This document shows, in pieces, positions 9,435 through 18,324 of a stretch of 64,000 nucleotides of DNA. A program made the translations under genes and the position numbers. Source of the DNA: Amycolatopsis marina (GTDB lineage Bacteria; Actinomycetota; Actinomycetes; Mycobacteriales; Pseudonocardiaceae); assembly GCF_900111885.1 (NCBI RefSeq), contig NZ_FOKG01000007.1:1-64000 (forward strand), in the 5' to 3' direction. How positions within the stretch are numbered: the stretch's first letter is position 1; the number at the start of each line of letters is the position of its first letter. The notes under the pieces were generated by a model. It saw only the letters and a list, made by a program, of their open reading frames with translations. It did not search any database and was not told the DNA's origin.

Positions 9435-9736
9435 GAGACTCTTTCTTGGTGCTGCCGGCGATTCTTGCCTGCGGGGTCCAGATGTGCGACCGCAGTCAGT
9501 GCGCCGGGCGGTGAAGCCATGGCCGACCGGCGGAAGGCGGGCGGCTGGCAGGGGGAGCGTGCGGCCCGGACTCACCCGGGCGATGCTCCTGTCCCCTGCT
9601 GTTTCGCAGCAGGCCGGCGTGGAAGTCGACAACGACGCGAGCTTGAACGCTCGCGTGCGGAATGCCATCGACATCACCCAGTCTACGCCCTGACGGGGGC
9701 GATTGTTCACCGGCCGGTCGCCGGGGCACGCGTACG
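9435..9736. other. Divergent intergenic region
   Basis: About 300 bp between the dehydrogenase and the desaturase, presumably holding both promoters. I see no additional gene and no clear promoter match. The right boundary is uncertain because the desaturase start is uncertain. Confidence 0.4.
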
Positions 9737-10882
9737 ATGGAAAGGGCCGGGGCCGGGACCGACCGGTCACCGCTTCGCCGGCGTCGGCCCTCGGAGAGGC
9801 ATCAGCGCGGGGACTCCGCGCACGCCCAACCAGAGAGGCGCTTCGCCATCATCGACGACAGCACCGCTACCTTGACCAGTAAACGATCCGGAAGCGAGTA
9901 CGCGGATCTGTCCCGGGAGATCCGTGGCGCCGGACTGCTCGACCGGCGTTACCGCTACTACGCGTGGAAGATCACCGGAAACCTCGTCGCGCTCGCCGGT
10001 GCGTGGGTCGCTTTCGCCTTCATCGGTGACTCCTGGTGGCAGTTGTTCGTGGCCGCGTTCCTGGCGATCGTGTTCGCACAGCTGGCCTTCATCGGGCACG
10101 ACGCCGGGCACAAGCAGATCTTCCGTACCCGCAGACCCAACAGCGTGATCGGGACCAGCCACGGTGGCCTGGTCGGGATGAGCTACGGCTGGTGGATCAG
10201 CGGTCACAACAAACATCACGCGAACCCGAATCACGAGGATCACGACCCCGACCTCGACATTCCCGCGCTGGCCTTCACCCGCGGCCAGGCCGGACTGAAG
10301 ACCGGCTTCCTGCGTTGGATGGCCAAGCATCAGGCGCTGTTGTTCTTCCCGTTGCTCACACTCGAGGGCTGGAACCTGCACGTGTCCGGCGTGCGTGCGT
10401 TGCTGCGCAGGGACGTCAAGTCCCCCAAGCTGGAGACAGCCTTACTGGCGGGACATTTCGTGGGGTATCTCGCAGCTGTGTTCCTGGTGCTCTCGCCCGG
10501 CATCGCGGTTGTGTTCATCGTGGTGCACCAGGGGCTGTGGGGTGTCTACATGGGATCGTCATTCGCTCCGAACCACAAGGGAATGCCGACGATGACCGGG
10601 GACGAATCGGTCGGCTTCCTGCGCAAGCAGGTACTGACCTCGCGCAATGTCCGTGGCGGACGAGTGGTCGACTTCGTCCTCGGTGGGCTCAACTACCAGA
10701 TCGAGCACCACCTCTTTCCCAACATGCCGCGCCCGAACCTGCGTCACGCGCAGCCCATCGTGCAGCGGTTCTGTGCCGAGCGGGGGATTTCCTACCAACA
10801 GTGCGGACTGTTCCGCTCGTACGCCGACGTGCTGCGCCATCTGCACGAGATGGGCGCACCTCTGCGGGCCGTACGCGCCTGA
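9737..10882 (+). CDS. Membrane fatty-acid (acyl-CoA) desaturase
   Basis: 381 residues from the ATG at 9737. All three histidine boxes of di-iron membrane desaturases are present: HDAGH, HNKHH and QIEHHLF. Hydrophobic pairs lie before the first box (LVALAGAWVAFAFIG, LFVAAFLAIVFAQLAFIG) and between boxes (FVGYLAAVFLVLSPGIAVVFIVV). Family similarity begins only near IDDSTATL, around 9850, so the first ~35 residues (Arg/Ser-rich) may not be translated. A GAGAGG motif lies near 9834, but only ATC or the TTG at 9872 follows it. The enzyme would introduce a double bond into a fatty acyl chain. It could serve membrane lipids or lipid tailoring of a product; nothing here decides. Confidence 0.88.
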   Translation: MERAGAGTDRSPLRRRRPSERHQRGDSAHAQPERRFAIIDDSTATLTSKRSGSEYADLSREIRGAGLLDRRYRYYAWKITGNLVALAGAWVAFAFIGDSWWQLFVAAFLAIVFAQLAFIGHDAGHKQIFRTRRPNSVIGTSHGGLVGMSYGWWISGHNKHHANPNHEDHDPDLDIPALAFTRGQAGLKTGFLRWMAKHQALLFFPLLTLEGWNLHVSGVRALLRRDVKSPKLETALLAGHFVGYLAAVFLVLSPGIAVVFIVVHQGLWGVYMGSSFAPNHKGMPTMTGDESVGFLRKQVLTSRNVRGGRVVDFVLGGLNYQIEHHLFPNMPRPNLRHAQPIVQRFCAERGISYQQCGLFRSYADVLRHLHEMGAPLRAVRA

Positions 10883-10928
10883 ACGGCACGGCGCCGGCGG
10901 AGCACCGTCGGCACCATGCCGGTCCGCG

Positions 10929-11612
10929 TCAGCGGACGACAAGACCTTCGGTGGGGACCGGTGCGGGCGGAATCCGGAACAGGTCGCCGAACCGGTCCAG
11001 CAGGTCGAGGTCGCCGCTGACGCGGATCAGTCCGGCGTCGGACGCCTCTCGCGGGCTGAGAGCACCGGTCAGTACCGCTTTGAACGGCCCGAGCACGTCG
11101 ATGACGACGTCTGCGTCCGGGTGTGCGCCCTCTGCGGCCTTGAGTGCCCCGTCGTCGACCATCGCGTGCACCACGATCGACGGCCCGTAGTGCACCTGGT
11201 AGGTCGCGCGGAAACCGACCGCCATGTCGGGCCGGAAGGTCGTGTACAGCGACAGGACAGCCGAGTCGAGGGTGAAGATGTCGTCTTCGGCCATGTCGCC
11301 GAGCGATCGTGCTCCCCACAGGCCGAGTTGGAGCACGATCGTCTCCAGTTCGCTCCCGTAGTCGGTGAGTTCGTACACGACGGCCGCATCCAGGTTGGCC
11401 AGCACGCGCCGCCGCACCACGCCTGCCTGCTCGAGTTCGTTGAGCCGTGCCGAAAGCATGCTGGGTGGAATACGGTACAGAGTCTCCCGCAGATCGGCGT
11501 AGCGCTTCGGCCCGAGGAGCAGATCGCGGACGACGAGCATCGCCCAACGTTCGCCGACGAGTTCGAGGGCTCGTGCCAGACCACAGTACTGTCCGTACGT
11601 TCGTCCAGTCAT
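10929..11612 (-). CDS. HxlR/MarR-type winged-helix regulator with C-terminal SCP2-like domain
   Basis: 227 residues. Residues ~1-95 are an HxlR-type winged helix: LELVGERWAMLVVRDLLLGPKRYADLRETL, then the recognition-helix region IPPSMLSARLNELEQAGVV. Residues ~120-225 resemble the SCP2/sterol-carrier C-terminal domain found in actinobacterial HxlR proteins, which may sense a hydrophobic ligand. It is convergent with the desaturase, and 224 bp of non-coding DNA separates it from the SARP gene. Target genes are unknown; the desaturase is a fair guess from position. Confidence 0.85.
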   Translation of the reverse strand: MTGRTYGQYCGLARALELVGERWAMLVVRDLLLGPKRYADLRETLYRIPPSMLSARLNELEQAGVVRRRVLANLDAAVVYELTDYGSELETIVLQLGLWGARSLGDMAEDDIFTLDSAVLSLYTTFRPDMAVGFRATYQVHYGPSIVVHAMVDDGALKAAEGAHPDADVVIDVLGPFKAVLTGALSPREASDAGLIRVSGDLDLLDRFGDLFRIPPAPVPTEGLVVR

Positions 11613-11836
11613 AAGTCAAACCTCACTTTTCCCATGCGAGCTTTCGTTGTCTTCGCGTGCGTCCGATACCGATGAATGACGAGTGCGTGGGTCCGCGGCT
11701 ATTCGAGTCGCTTCCTGATGTCCGTGTCATCGAGCTCAGGGAGCACGAGGCCGTTTCGAGTCCGCAGGGCAGGGTTGTCGGTGAGGCCGGTTCGAGCCGC
11801 TGGGAACGTCACTTCCGGGACCTCGTCGTGGTCTGG

Positions 11837-12679
11837 TCACGGGGAGTGCTCCTTGGCCGACAGCAGCTGGTGGTGCAGTGACTGAAGTTCGTCACAGGGA
11901 TCGACGCCGAGTTCGTTGTTGAGCCTGGCCCGCAGTTGGCGGTAGGTCGCCATCGCGTCGGACCGGCGCCCGCTCCGGCCGAGCACGCGCATCAGCTGGC
12001 CGTGCAGGCCCTCGTCGAGGGGGTTCGATGTGACCAGTGACCGTAGTTCGCCGATCAGGTCCCGGTGCATGCCGCCTTCGATCTCGGACTGTATGCGCAA
12101 GTGTTGTGCGTTGCGCCGCTGCTCCTGTAGTTCCACGGCATACGCGGAGAGCACGGATCCGCAGTTGACATTGGCCATCGGCGCCCCTGACCACAGCGAA
12201 AGGGCGGCCCGGAACGCGGCGGCCGCCTGGTCGAACCGTCCTTCGTCGAGCAGCTGGCGCCCCTGCCTGCACCTCAGTTCGAATGCGAACACGTCGACCT
12301 GCGCGGGATCGATCTTGAAGGCGTATCCAGGCGTCCTGGTGACGAGCAGTTCTTCACCGTCGGTGGCGAGGCCATTGTGCTCGATGCACTTGCGCAGCTG
12401 GTACACGTACGTCTGCATCGTCGTCCGGACACTTCGCGGGGGGTCGTTGGCCCAGAGTTCCTCGATGATCGAGTCGATCTGTACGATCTTGCCCGGCCGC
12501 ATCAGCAGCAATGCCAGCAACTGCAACATCTTGGGGGCGGTGGGCGCGTAGTCCTGGCCGCCCTTTCGTACCTCGACCGGCCCCAGTAGCGTGAAGGTGA
12601 CCACGCCGCTCGGCTCGTCGTCGAAATGCCGTGCTGCGGCGATCTCTGGTTTGCTCGATACTACGACTTCCGGATGCAT
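11837..12679 (-). CDS. SARP-family transcriptional activator
   Basis: 280 residues from the ATG at 12679, which has GAGAGG eight bases upstream; a GTG at 12688 is too close to that site. Residues ~25-115 form the OmpR-like winged helix of SARPs (VTFTLLGPVEVRKGGQDYAP, LLALLLMRPGKIVQIDSIIEELW, TTMQTYVYQLRKCIE). Residues ~120-270 are the bacterial transcriptional activator (BTA) domain, ending in RLNNELGVDPCDEL. It has no ATPase domain, so it is a small SARP like ActII-ORF4 or RedD. SARPs usually activate the adjacent biosynthetic operon. Here the divergent neighbour is the LAP precursor gene 270 bp away, making this the likely pathway activator. Confidence 0.93.
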   Translation of the reverse strand: MHPEVVVSSKPEIAAARHFDDEPSGVVTFTLLGPVEVRKGGQDYAPTAPKMLQLLALLLMRPGKIVQIDSIIEELWANDPPRSVRTTMQTYVYQLRKCIEHNGLATDGEELLVTRTPGYAFKIDPAQVDVFAFELRCRQGRQLLDEGRFDQAAAAFRAALSLWSGAPMANVNCGSVLSAYAVELQEQRRNAQHLRIQSEIEGGMHRDLIGELRSLVTSNPLDEGLHGQLMRVLGRSGRRSDAMATYRQLRARLNNELGVDPCDELQSLHHQLLSAKEHSP

Positions 12680-12949
12680 CGCAGACACCTCTCAGTTCGA
12701 CTCACAGTTGACCCGGGATCCGTGCGGCTCGACGTCTTGGCGTCCAGGGACGGTCGTGTGCAGGTCGAAGACTGGCAGAAGGCATGTGGTCCCCGGCAGT
12801 GATGGCGGCATCAGAAGCGGCGTGCGTTAGTCCTGTTGTCGTATGAAAAAGACACATGAGAGCTGTGCGCTGGGCACTGGCCGGAGGGAACGTCCGGAGC
12901 ACAGGATTGGGCCCCTCGGATCACCGATTCTCTCTACCAGGGAGTTCCA
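12680..12949. promoter_or_regulatory. Divergent SARP / LAP-precursor control region
   Basis: This 270-bp region lies between the SARP gene and the precursor gene. Two near-copies of CAGTTSR begin at 12693 and 12705, reminiscent of SARP direct repeats, but the 12-bp spacing differs from the usual 11 or 22. A short inverted repeat, CCGGA/TCCGG, lies at 12881-12885 and 12893-12897 near the precursor gene. The region is a sensible place for SARP binding, but no site is certain. Confidence 0.35.
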
Positions 12950-13132
12950 ATGAGCAACGTTGACAGAGTCACCGATCTCGGCGTGTTCGTGGCGAGATCC
13001 CATGAGGTGCAGACACAACCGGACCGCGTCGAGCTGGTCATCGACAGGTTCGATCACTGGGGCAACACGAACAATTCCGCGGCACTGAGTTGCTACGCGA
13101 CCTACTGCCGCGCAGACGAACTCGCCGCCTGA
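12950..13132 (+). CDS. Candidate LAP (TOMM) precursor peptide
   Basis: 60 residues, with GGGAG five bases before the ATG. The first ~35 residues (MSNVDRVTDLGVFVARSHEV... DRFDHW) look like a charged leader. The C-terminal part, GNTNNSAALSCYATYC, concentrates the Thr, Ser and Cys residues that YcaO cyclodehydratases convert to azolines, and is followed by a short charged tail RADELAA. Its stop overlaps the start of the fused cyclodehydratase gene (TGATG), so enzyme and substrate are translationally linked. The core/leader boundary is not visible. I do not recognise the peptide family. It could instead be a small accessory protein, but composition and position strongly favour a precursor. Confidence 0.75.
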   Translation: MSNVDRVTDLGVFVARSHEVQTQPDRVELVIDRFDHWGNTNNSAALSCYATYCRADELAA

Positions 13133-15405
13133 TGACCGCCGGTGCCGACGCGGCGGGCCTGCTCGGCTTCAAGCGCCATCTGCGCGCCGAAGTGAGCGAG
13201 GGAAAGGCCGCGTTTCTGTTCTCCGAGCGCGGAGTGACCGCGCTCCAGGGCACACACATCGCCTCTCTCGCGGCCCTTCTCGACGGCACCCGCGATCTCG
13301 AGAGCCTGTTCCGGGCCAGGCCGGGTGGCCTGGCACCGGAGCAGGTCGCACGGCTGGTCGGGGAACTGATCGCCGCCGACCTGGTCACCCGCAGAACCGG
13401 AGGTGAGCTCGCCGCGGACGAGCGTGCGCTCGCGTACTGGGATGCCTGCGGTGTGGACGCCGGCGCGGCGACCGGTACCGTGAACGGCCGCGTCGACCTG
13501 TTCCCGTTGGGCGAGCAGGTCGACGGTGACGCGGTCCGGCTCGCGCTCGGCGCGGCCGGCTTCGACGTGGGCAACGGCGCCGCGGACCAGGACGCAGCGC
13601 AGCTGTCGGTTGTGCTGTGCGACGACTATCTCGACCCGCTCCTCGCCGACATCGATACGGCCCACCGGGCAGCCGGACGGCCGTGGCTGCTCGCGAAGCC
13701 TGTCGGTGCGCAGGTGTGGATCGGTCCGACATTCCTGCCTGGCACGTCCGGGTGCTGGCACTGCCTCAGTCACCGTCTGTGGGCCCACCGCAACGCCGAG
13801 GCGTGTGTTCAGGCAACCCTCGGCCGGGTGGGGCCTGCCTCGCGCCCGGCCACGGCGGTTCCCTCACTCACCTCGGCGGCAGCGCATCTCATTTCGTTGG
13901 AGGCCGCCAAGTGGTTCGCGGGGCACAGATACCAGGGGCAACGGTGTGTGTGGACTTTCGACAGCCGCGACCTGACCGGGCGGTTGCACGAGCTGCGCAG
14001 GCGACCGCAGTGCCGGGAGTGCGGTGACACGTCGCTGATGGCCGAACGCGCACGCCGTCCGGTGCGCCTCAGAGTTGCTCCGAAGGTGTCCTCCAGCGGC
14101 GGCGGGCATCGCACCATGACACCGGGCCAGGTACTCGAGACCTTCGGCCATCTCGTCAGCCCGGTCACCGGAATCATCAAGGAGATCACGAGAAACGCCG
14201 CCGCTCCGGCGTTCGTCAACTCCTTTCGGTCCGGACCGAATGTGGCACGCAATCTCATGGGACTGGACGGCCTGCGGGCCAGCCTCCGTTCGGAGAACGG
14301 CGGAAAGGGTACGACTCCGCTCGACGCGGAGGTCGGTGCGCTCTGCGAAGCGGCCGAGCGGTACTCGGGTTCATTCCATGGGGACGAATACCGGGTGCGT
14401 GGCAGCCTGGAGTCACTCGGTGACGTCGCGATTCATCCGAACGACTGCACCCTGTTCGACGCCCGGCAGTACGAGCGCAGGAGCGAATGGAATCGAGATC
14501 ATTCTCCGTTCAACTATGTGTTCGACCCGGTATCGGAAAGCACCGTGCTGGACTGGACCCCACTGTGGTCGTTGACAGAACTGCGGCACCGAATGCTGCC
14601 CACGGGTCTGCTGTACTTCGGCGCTCCTGCCGCGGAAGGCAGCCGCTGCGTGCGAGCGGATTCGAATGGCAACGCCGCTGGAAGCAGCCTTGAGGACGCG
14701 ATTCTGCAGGGCGCTCTGGAATTGGTGGAACGTGACGCCGTCGCGTTGTGGTGGTACAACCGGACGAAGGCGCCCGGGGTGGATATCGCCGCCTTCGGCG
14801 ATCCCTGGATGGACGAGCTTCGGGACCATTATGCCGGCATCGGCCGGGAGTTGTGGGTTCTCGACGTCACCTCGGATCTCGGAATTCCCGCCATGACCGC
14901 GATTTCGCGGCGGACCGATTCCGCACGGGAGAACATCATGTTCGGGTTCGGGGCGCATCTCGATCCGCGAACCGCCCTGCGCCGGGCGCTCAGCGAACTG
15001 AATCAGCTGCTGCCCGCGGTGCTCACCGACCGGCCGATGACCGGGGACAAGGACGCGGCACGCTGGATGGCGGACGCGACAGTCGGCAATCAACCATATC
15101 TGCTTCCGGACACCAGCATCAGGGCACGTGTTCCCGGCGACTTCACCTGGGAGCGGACCGAGGACGTCAGGGACGACGTCGACTCGGTAGTCTCGACCAT
15201 CGCCGAACGGGGAATGGACATGCTTGTACTGGACCAGACGAGACCCGATGTCGGCATTCCCGTGGTCAAGGTCGTCATTCCGGGAATGCGGTCGTTCTGG
15301 GCACGATTCGCGCCGGGACGGTTGTACGACGTCCCGGTGCGCCTGGGGAGACGAGCCGAACCGACGAAGTACGAGGATCTCAACCCCATGCCCCTGTTCC
15401 TGTGA
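13132..15405 (+). CDS. Fused LAP cyclodehydratase (leader-binding/E1-like C domain + YcaO)
   Basis: 757 residues from the ATG overlapping the precursor stop. Residues ~1-85 look like a winged-helix leader-recognition element (FKRHLRAEVSEG... LVGELIAADLV). Residues ~90-300 are the E1/ThiF-like C-protein part, with a zinc tetrathiolate formed by Cys208, Cys211, Cys294 and Cys297 (GCWHC and QCREC). Residues ~310-757 are the YcaO domain with the ATP-binding glutamate motifs LCEAAERYSG (from 404), LELVERDA (529-536) and ALSELNQ (to 625). It ends in NPMPLFL, a Pro-containing C-terminus like the PxPxP tail of azoline-forming YcaOs. It would phosphorylate backbone amides to cyclise Cys, Ser or Thr of the upstream peptide. 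Confidence 0.92.
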   Translation: MTAGADAAGLLGFKRHLRAEVSEGKAAFLFSERGVTALQGTHIASLAALLDGTRDLESLFRARPGGLAPEQVARLVGELIAADLVTRRTGGELAADERALAYWDACGVDAGAATGTVNGRVDLFPLGEQVDGDAVRLALGAAGFDVGNGAADQDAAQLSVVLCDDYLDPLLADIDTAHRAAGRPWLLAKPVGAQVWIGPTFLPGTSGCWHCLSHRLWAHRNAEACVQATLGRVGPASRPATAVPSLTSAAAHLISLEAAKWFAGHRYQGQRCVWTFDSRDLTGRLHELRRRPQCRECGDTSLMAERARRPVRLRVAPKVSSSGGGHRTMTPGQVLETFGHLVSPVTGIIKEITRNAAAPAFVNSFRSGPNVARNLMGLDGLRASLRSENGGKGTTPLDAEVGALCEAAERYSGSFHGDEYRVRGSLESLGDVAIHPNDCTLFDARQYERRSEWNRDHSPFNYVFDPVSESTVLDWTPLWSLTELRHRMLPTGLLYFGAPAAEGSRCVRADSNGNAAGSSLEDAILQGALELVERDAVALWWYNRTKAPGVDIAAFGDPWMDELRDHYAGIGRELWVLDVTSDLGIPAMTAISRRTDSARENIMFGFGAHLDPRTALRRALSELNQLLPAVLTDRPMTGDKDAARWMADATVGNQPYLLPDTSIRARVPGDFTWERTEDVRDDVDSVVSTIAERGMDMLVLDQTRPDVGIPVVKVVIPGMRSFWARFAPGRLYDVPVRLGRRAEPTKYEDLNPMPLFL

Positions 15406-15466
15406 AGGGATAGGTGACTGGCCCGCAGAGGAGCACCATTTGCAGCCCGAATTCCGCGAGGCGGAG

Positions 15467-16903
15467 ATGACCACGGTCCGGCTGTGGTCATTGAGGCAGG
15501 ATGCCCTGGTCGAGATGGATCAGACCAGCGATTCCCTCGTTGTGGTCACCACATGGGGTGAGTTCGACCTCAGCGGTGCGGACCCGATGGTTTATGAGTC
15601 ATTGAGACGGATGCGCCTCGGCCCCGTGTCACTGCACAACGTCACGTCCGGGACCCCCTCGGAGGGAGTGGTGGGGGACAGCGGTACCGACGTGAGCCCG
15701 GCGGCACTCGAGAAGGTGCTGGAGCAGCTCAGTGGTTCTGTCGTGCACTCACTCGGGCTGAGTGACGGACAGGCCCCGCTGCTGTCGGTGATACCTGTGG
15801 TGGACACACCCGCGTTCACCCCGGTCACGGTCGCGGCTTCCAGCCCGGTGCGGCTGTCCCGGTTCGTGTCGATGAGGCCGAGCGAGGGCAAGCTTCTGCT
15901 GGAGTCACCGACGGCGCAGTTCGCGGTCGCGTTGGAGCAGCCGCTGGCCGTGCAGATCGTCGCGGCGCTGACTACCCGCACCTCGGTCGGCGAGATCGGA
16001 ACTCAGTCCCAGGCGTCCGCGTCGGTCGTCGCGGACGTCGTGACCTACCTGGTGGCCGCTGGTGTCGTGCTGGTCGGCAACGAGGATCTGGTGTTCGCCG
16101 AGGACACGGATCCCGCCCTGCGCACGTGGTCACACCACGAACTGTCCTTCCACCGCAAGAGCAGGAGGAGACAGGGGGTGGCTCCTGTCGAACTGGGTGC
16201 CGAACACGAGGTCGTGCCACCACCCCTGGTCCGTCCGCGTCCGGCCGGCAGGTCCGTGCCGTTGCACCGGCCAACGCTGCCCAGTGCGACCTCGGCGGGC
16301 GACTCGTTGACCGGCCTGCTCGAGACCGACCACGTCTGTCCCGAGTTCTCCACCACGGGGCTGACCTCGGAGGCACTCGGCGAGCTGCTGTTCAGGGCGG
16401 CTCGAGTCAGGTCGATCGGGCCCGCGCACCTGCCACTGGGCGGAACTCACGAGGTCTCCCAGCGACCGTACTTCAACATCGCCTGCTTTTACGAGTTGGA
16501 GCTCTATCTCTGTGTCAACCGCTGTGCCGGTCTCGACCGGGGCGTCTACCACTACGAACCGCGGGAGCACGCACTGACGCTGATCAACGAGGACGACATC
16601 GACCTCGAGAACATGTTGGACATGGCCAAGGCCGCGGCTGCGAGCACCCTTCAGCCCTCGGTGTTGCTCTCCGTGACCGCGAGAATGGAGCTGACGGCCT
16701 GGTGGCTCGACGGGGCGGCCTACTCCACCGCGCTGATGCATTTCGGGGCACTGCAGCAGACTCTCTACCTCACGGCGAAGTCCATGGGGTTGTCCGCGCA
16801 CGCCGTTCCCGTCGACGACAATGACATCGTCGAGCGAGCTCTAGGCTTGAACTGGCCCGCGGAGATTGGGATCGGGGAGTGTGTGCTCGATCGGCTCAAC
16901 TGA
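15467..16903 (+). CDS. SagB-like azoline dehydrogenase, FMN motif eroded
   Basis: 478 residues from the ATG at 15467 (GAGG 8 bases upstream); a TTG at 15440 after GAGGAG is also possible. Residues ~130-215 resemble the helical/winged N-terminal region of SagB proteins. Residues ~270-478 are the nitroreductase-fold SagB domain, clearest in RPYFNIACFYELELYLCVN, LDRGVYHYEPREHALTLIN, LSVTARMELTAWWLDGAAYS and LYLTAKSMGLSAHAVP. In typical members the domain opens with an Arg-rich RRSxR phosphate-binding motif; here that place reads LLETDHVCPEF. In the typical PSxGAxYPLELY segment only the ELELY end is kept. It may bind FMN poorly or have another role. In a standard LAP pathway it would oxidise azolines to azoles. 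Confidence 0.82.
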   Translation: MTTVRLWSLRQDALVEMDQTSDSLVVVTTWGEFDLSGADPMVYESLRRMRLGPVSLHNVTSGTPSEGVVGDSGTDVSPAALEKVLEQLSGSVVHSLGLSDGQAPLLSVIPVVDTPAFTPVTVAASSPVRLSRFVSMRPSEGKLLLESPTAQFAVALEQPLAVQIVAALTTRTSVGEIGTQSQASASVVADVVTYLVAAGVVLVGNEDLVFAEDTDPALRTWSHHELSFHRKSRRRQGVAPVELGAEHEVVPPPLVRPRPAGRSVPLHRPTLPSATSAGDSLTGLLETDHVCPEFSTTGLTSEALGELLFRAARVRSIGPAHLPLGGTHEVSQRPYFNIACFYELELYLCVNRCAGLDRGVYHYEPREHALTLINEDDIDLENMLDMAKAAAASTLQPSVLLSVTARMELTAWWLDGAAYSTALMHFGALQQTLYLTAKSMGLSAHAVPVDDNDIVERALGLNWPAEIGIGECVLDRLN

Positions 16904-16986
16904 CGGGTACGTCCGTTCCGACGATTGCCCAGGATGGGCGGCTTGCGTATGGTCGTGCCCCTGCGCTTTGCATAGGAGGGGCCGCT

Positions 16987-18291
16987 ATGGGGCAAGCGAA
17001 TGAGGGTGCAGACTCTTCGGTCCAAATGCGAGAACGAAATGAACCGAATGGCGTAACAGCACAACCCACTGTTTCTGAACGTTCGCCATACGTCCCGGAA
17101 AGCTTGCTCACGCCAATGGCGCCGCGGTTGGCGAGCATTGTGGTCGCGTTGACGTTCACCGGGATCGGAGCACTTGCGGTCACCCGGGTCCTGATCGCGA
17201 CGGACAGCTTCTGGCCCCAAGTGCTCAGCGTCGTCTACCTCGCCGCATTGCTGACCCTGCAACTCGGATACTTCAGCAGGCCAGGCGTCTCCCTGACTCC
17301 TCCGGTGAGTTATCTGGCGCTGCTGGGTCAGGCCTGCCTCGTGTACCTGCCCCTGCTCCAGTTCGGCAAGATCTGGCTGGGTCTGCCCGGGTTTCTCGCC
17401 GGTAGCGTGCTGCTCGCACTGCCCCCGAAGGCGGCCATCCCGCTCTTCGCCCTGATCGTGGCCAGCGTCGCCACCATCGACACCAGCGTGGGTCCGATCT
17501 TCGAGTCGGTCCCGTACACCGTCCTGTATGCCGTCGTGTCCACCATGGTCACCGCATTGGTTGTCTTCGGTCTGAGCCGGTTGTCCAGGCTCATCGGCAA
17601 GCTCGATGCTTCCCGGGACGAGCTGGCGCGGCTGGCGGTCGCGGACGAGCGGCTGAGGTTCGCGCGGGACCTCCACGACCTGTTGGGACTGAGTCTGTCG
17701 GCCATCACACTGAAGAGTGAGCTGGCGAAACGACTGATGGCTGATGACCCAGCGCGGACGAGTCAGGAGATCGACGAGATCCTGCTGATGTCCCGCAAGG
17801 CACTTGGCGACGTGCGCTCGGTGGCGAGCGGGTACCGGGAGTTGTCGCTGGATGAGGAGTGCCGGTCGGCCAAGGGGGTGCTGACCGCGGCCGACGTGCG
17901 GGTCAGTGTCGAGCGGCGAGCAACGACGTTGCCCGCGGCGGTCGGCACCGTGCTCGCGACGGTGCTGCGTGAGGCGGTCACGAACGTTCTGCGCCACAGC
18001 AAGGCCAAGTGGTGCGTCATCACCGTGTGCACCGATGACGAGGTGGTGCGGATGGAAGTCGTCAACGACGGTGTTTCCAGAGCGCCGGACAGTGCACGCT
18101 CGGAGCCGGGCGGTGGCAGCGGCATCGACAACCTGTCGCATCGGGTGGCGCTGCTCGGTGGCGAACTCGAGGCGCACACCGGGCAGGACGGCAGGCACCT
18201 GCTCCGGGCGACGATTCCGCTCGATGCCGGCGAGGTGGACCCGGCCTCGCGCGCGATGGGGTTACGTGGGGGCCGAACCCCGGTCCGGTGA
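16987..18291 (+). CDS. NarL/DesK-type sensor histidine kinase
   Basis: 434 residues from the ATG at 16987, with AGGAGG about 9 bases upstream. Four to six hydrophobic segments lie between ~45 and ~205 (LASIVVALTFTGIGALAV, VVYLAALLTLQLG, PLFALIVASVATI, VLYAVVSTMVTALVVFG). The HisKA_3 box DERLRFARDLHDLLG carries the phospho-accepting His230. The HATPase region includes VLREAVTNVLRHSKA and GGGSGIDNLSHRVALLGG. It follows the SagB gene after 83 bp and is convergent with the response regulator, 33 bp tail to tail. It probably phosphorylates that regulator and controls the LAP locus, or the membrane, as DesK does. Confidence 0.92.
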   Translation: MGQANEGADSSVQMRERNEPNGVTAQPTVSERSPYVPESLLTPMAPRLASIVVALTFTGIGALAVTRVLIATDSFWPQVLSVVYLAALLTLQLGYFSRPGVSLTPPVSYLALLGQACLVYLPLLQFGKIWLGLPGFLAGSVLLALPPKAAIPLFALIVASVATIDTSVGPIFESVPYTVLYAVVSTMVTALVVFGLSRLSRLIGKLDASRDELARLAVADERLRFARDLHDLLGLSLSAITLKSELAKRLMADDPARTSQEIDEILLMSRKALGDVRSVASGYRELSLDEECRSAKGVLTAADVRVSVERRATTLPAAVGTVLATVLREAVTNVLRHSKAKWCVITVCTDDEVVRMEVVNDGVSRAPDSARSEPGGGSGIDNLSHRVALLGGELEAHTGQDGRHLLRATIPLDAGEVDPASRAMGLRGGRTPVR

Positions 18292-18324
18292 CGGCTTCCC
18301 GGGGCTCCCGCGGTTCCGGCAGGG

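Noticed and set aside
10922..10937. Six-base hairpin GTCCGC/GCGGAC after the desaturase
   Set aside because: The stem is short and overlaps the coding end of the HxlR gene, so it is weak evidence for a terminator.
11657..11881. A 74-codon plus-strand frame between the HxlR and SARP genes
   Set aside because: It overlaps the SARP 3' end, has no good ribosome site and no protein-like composition.
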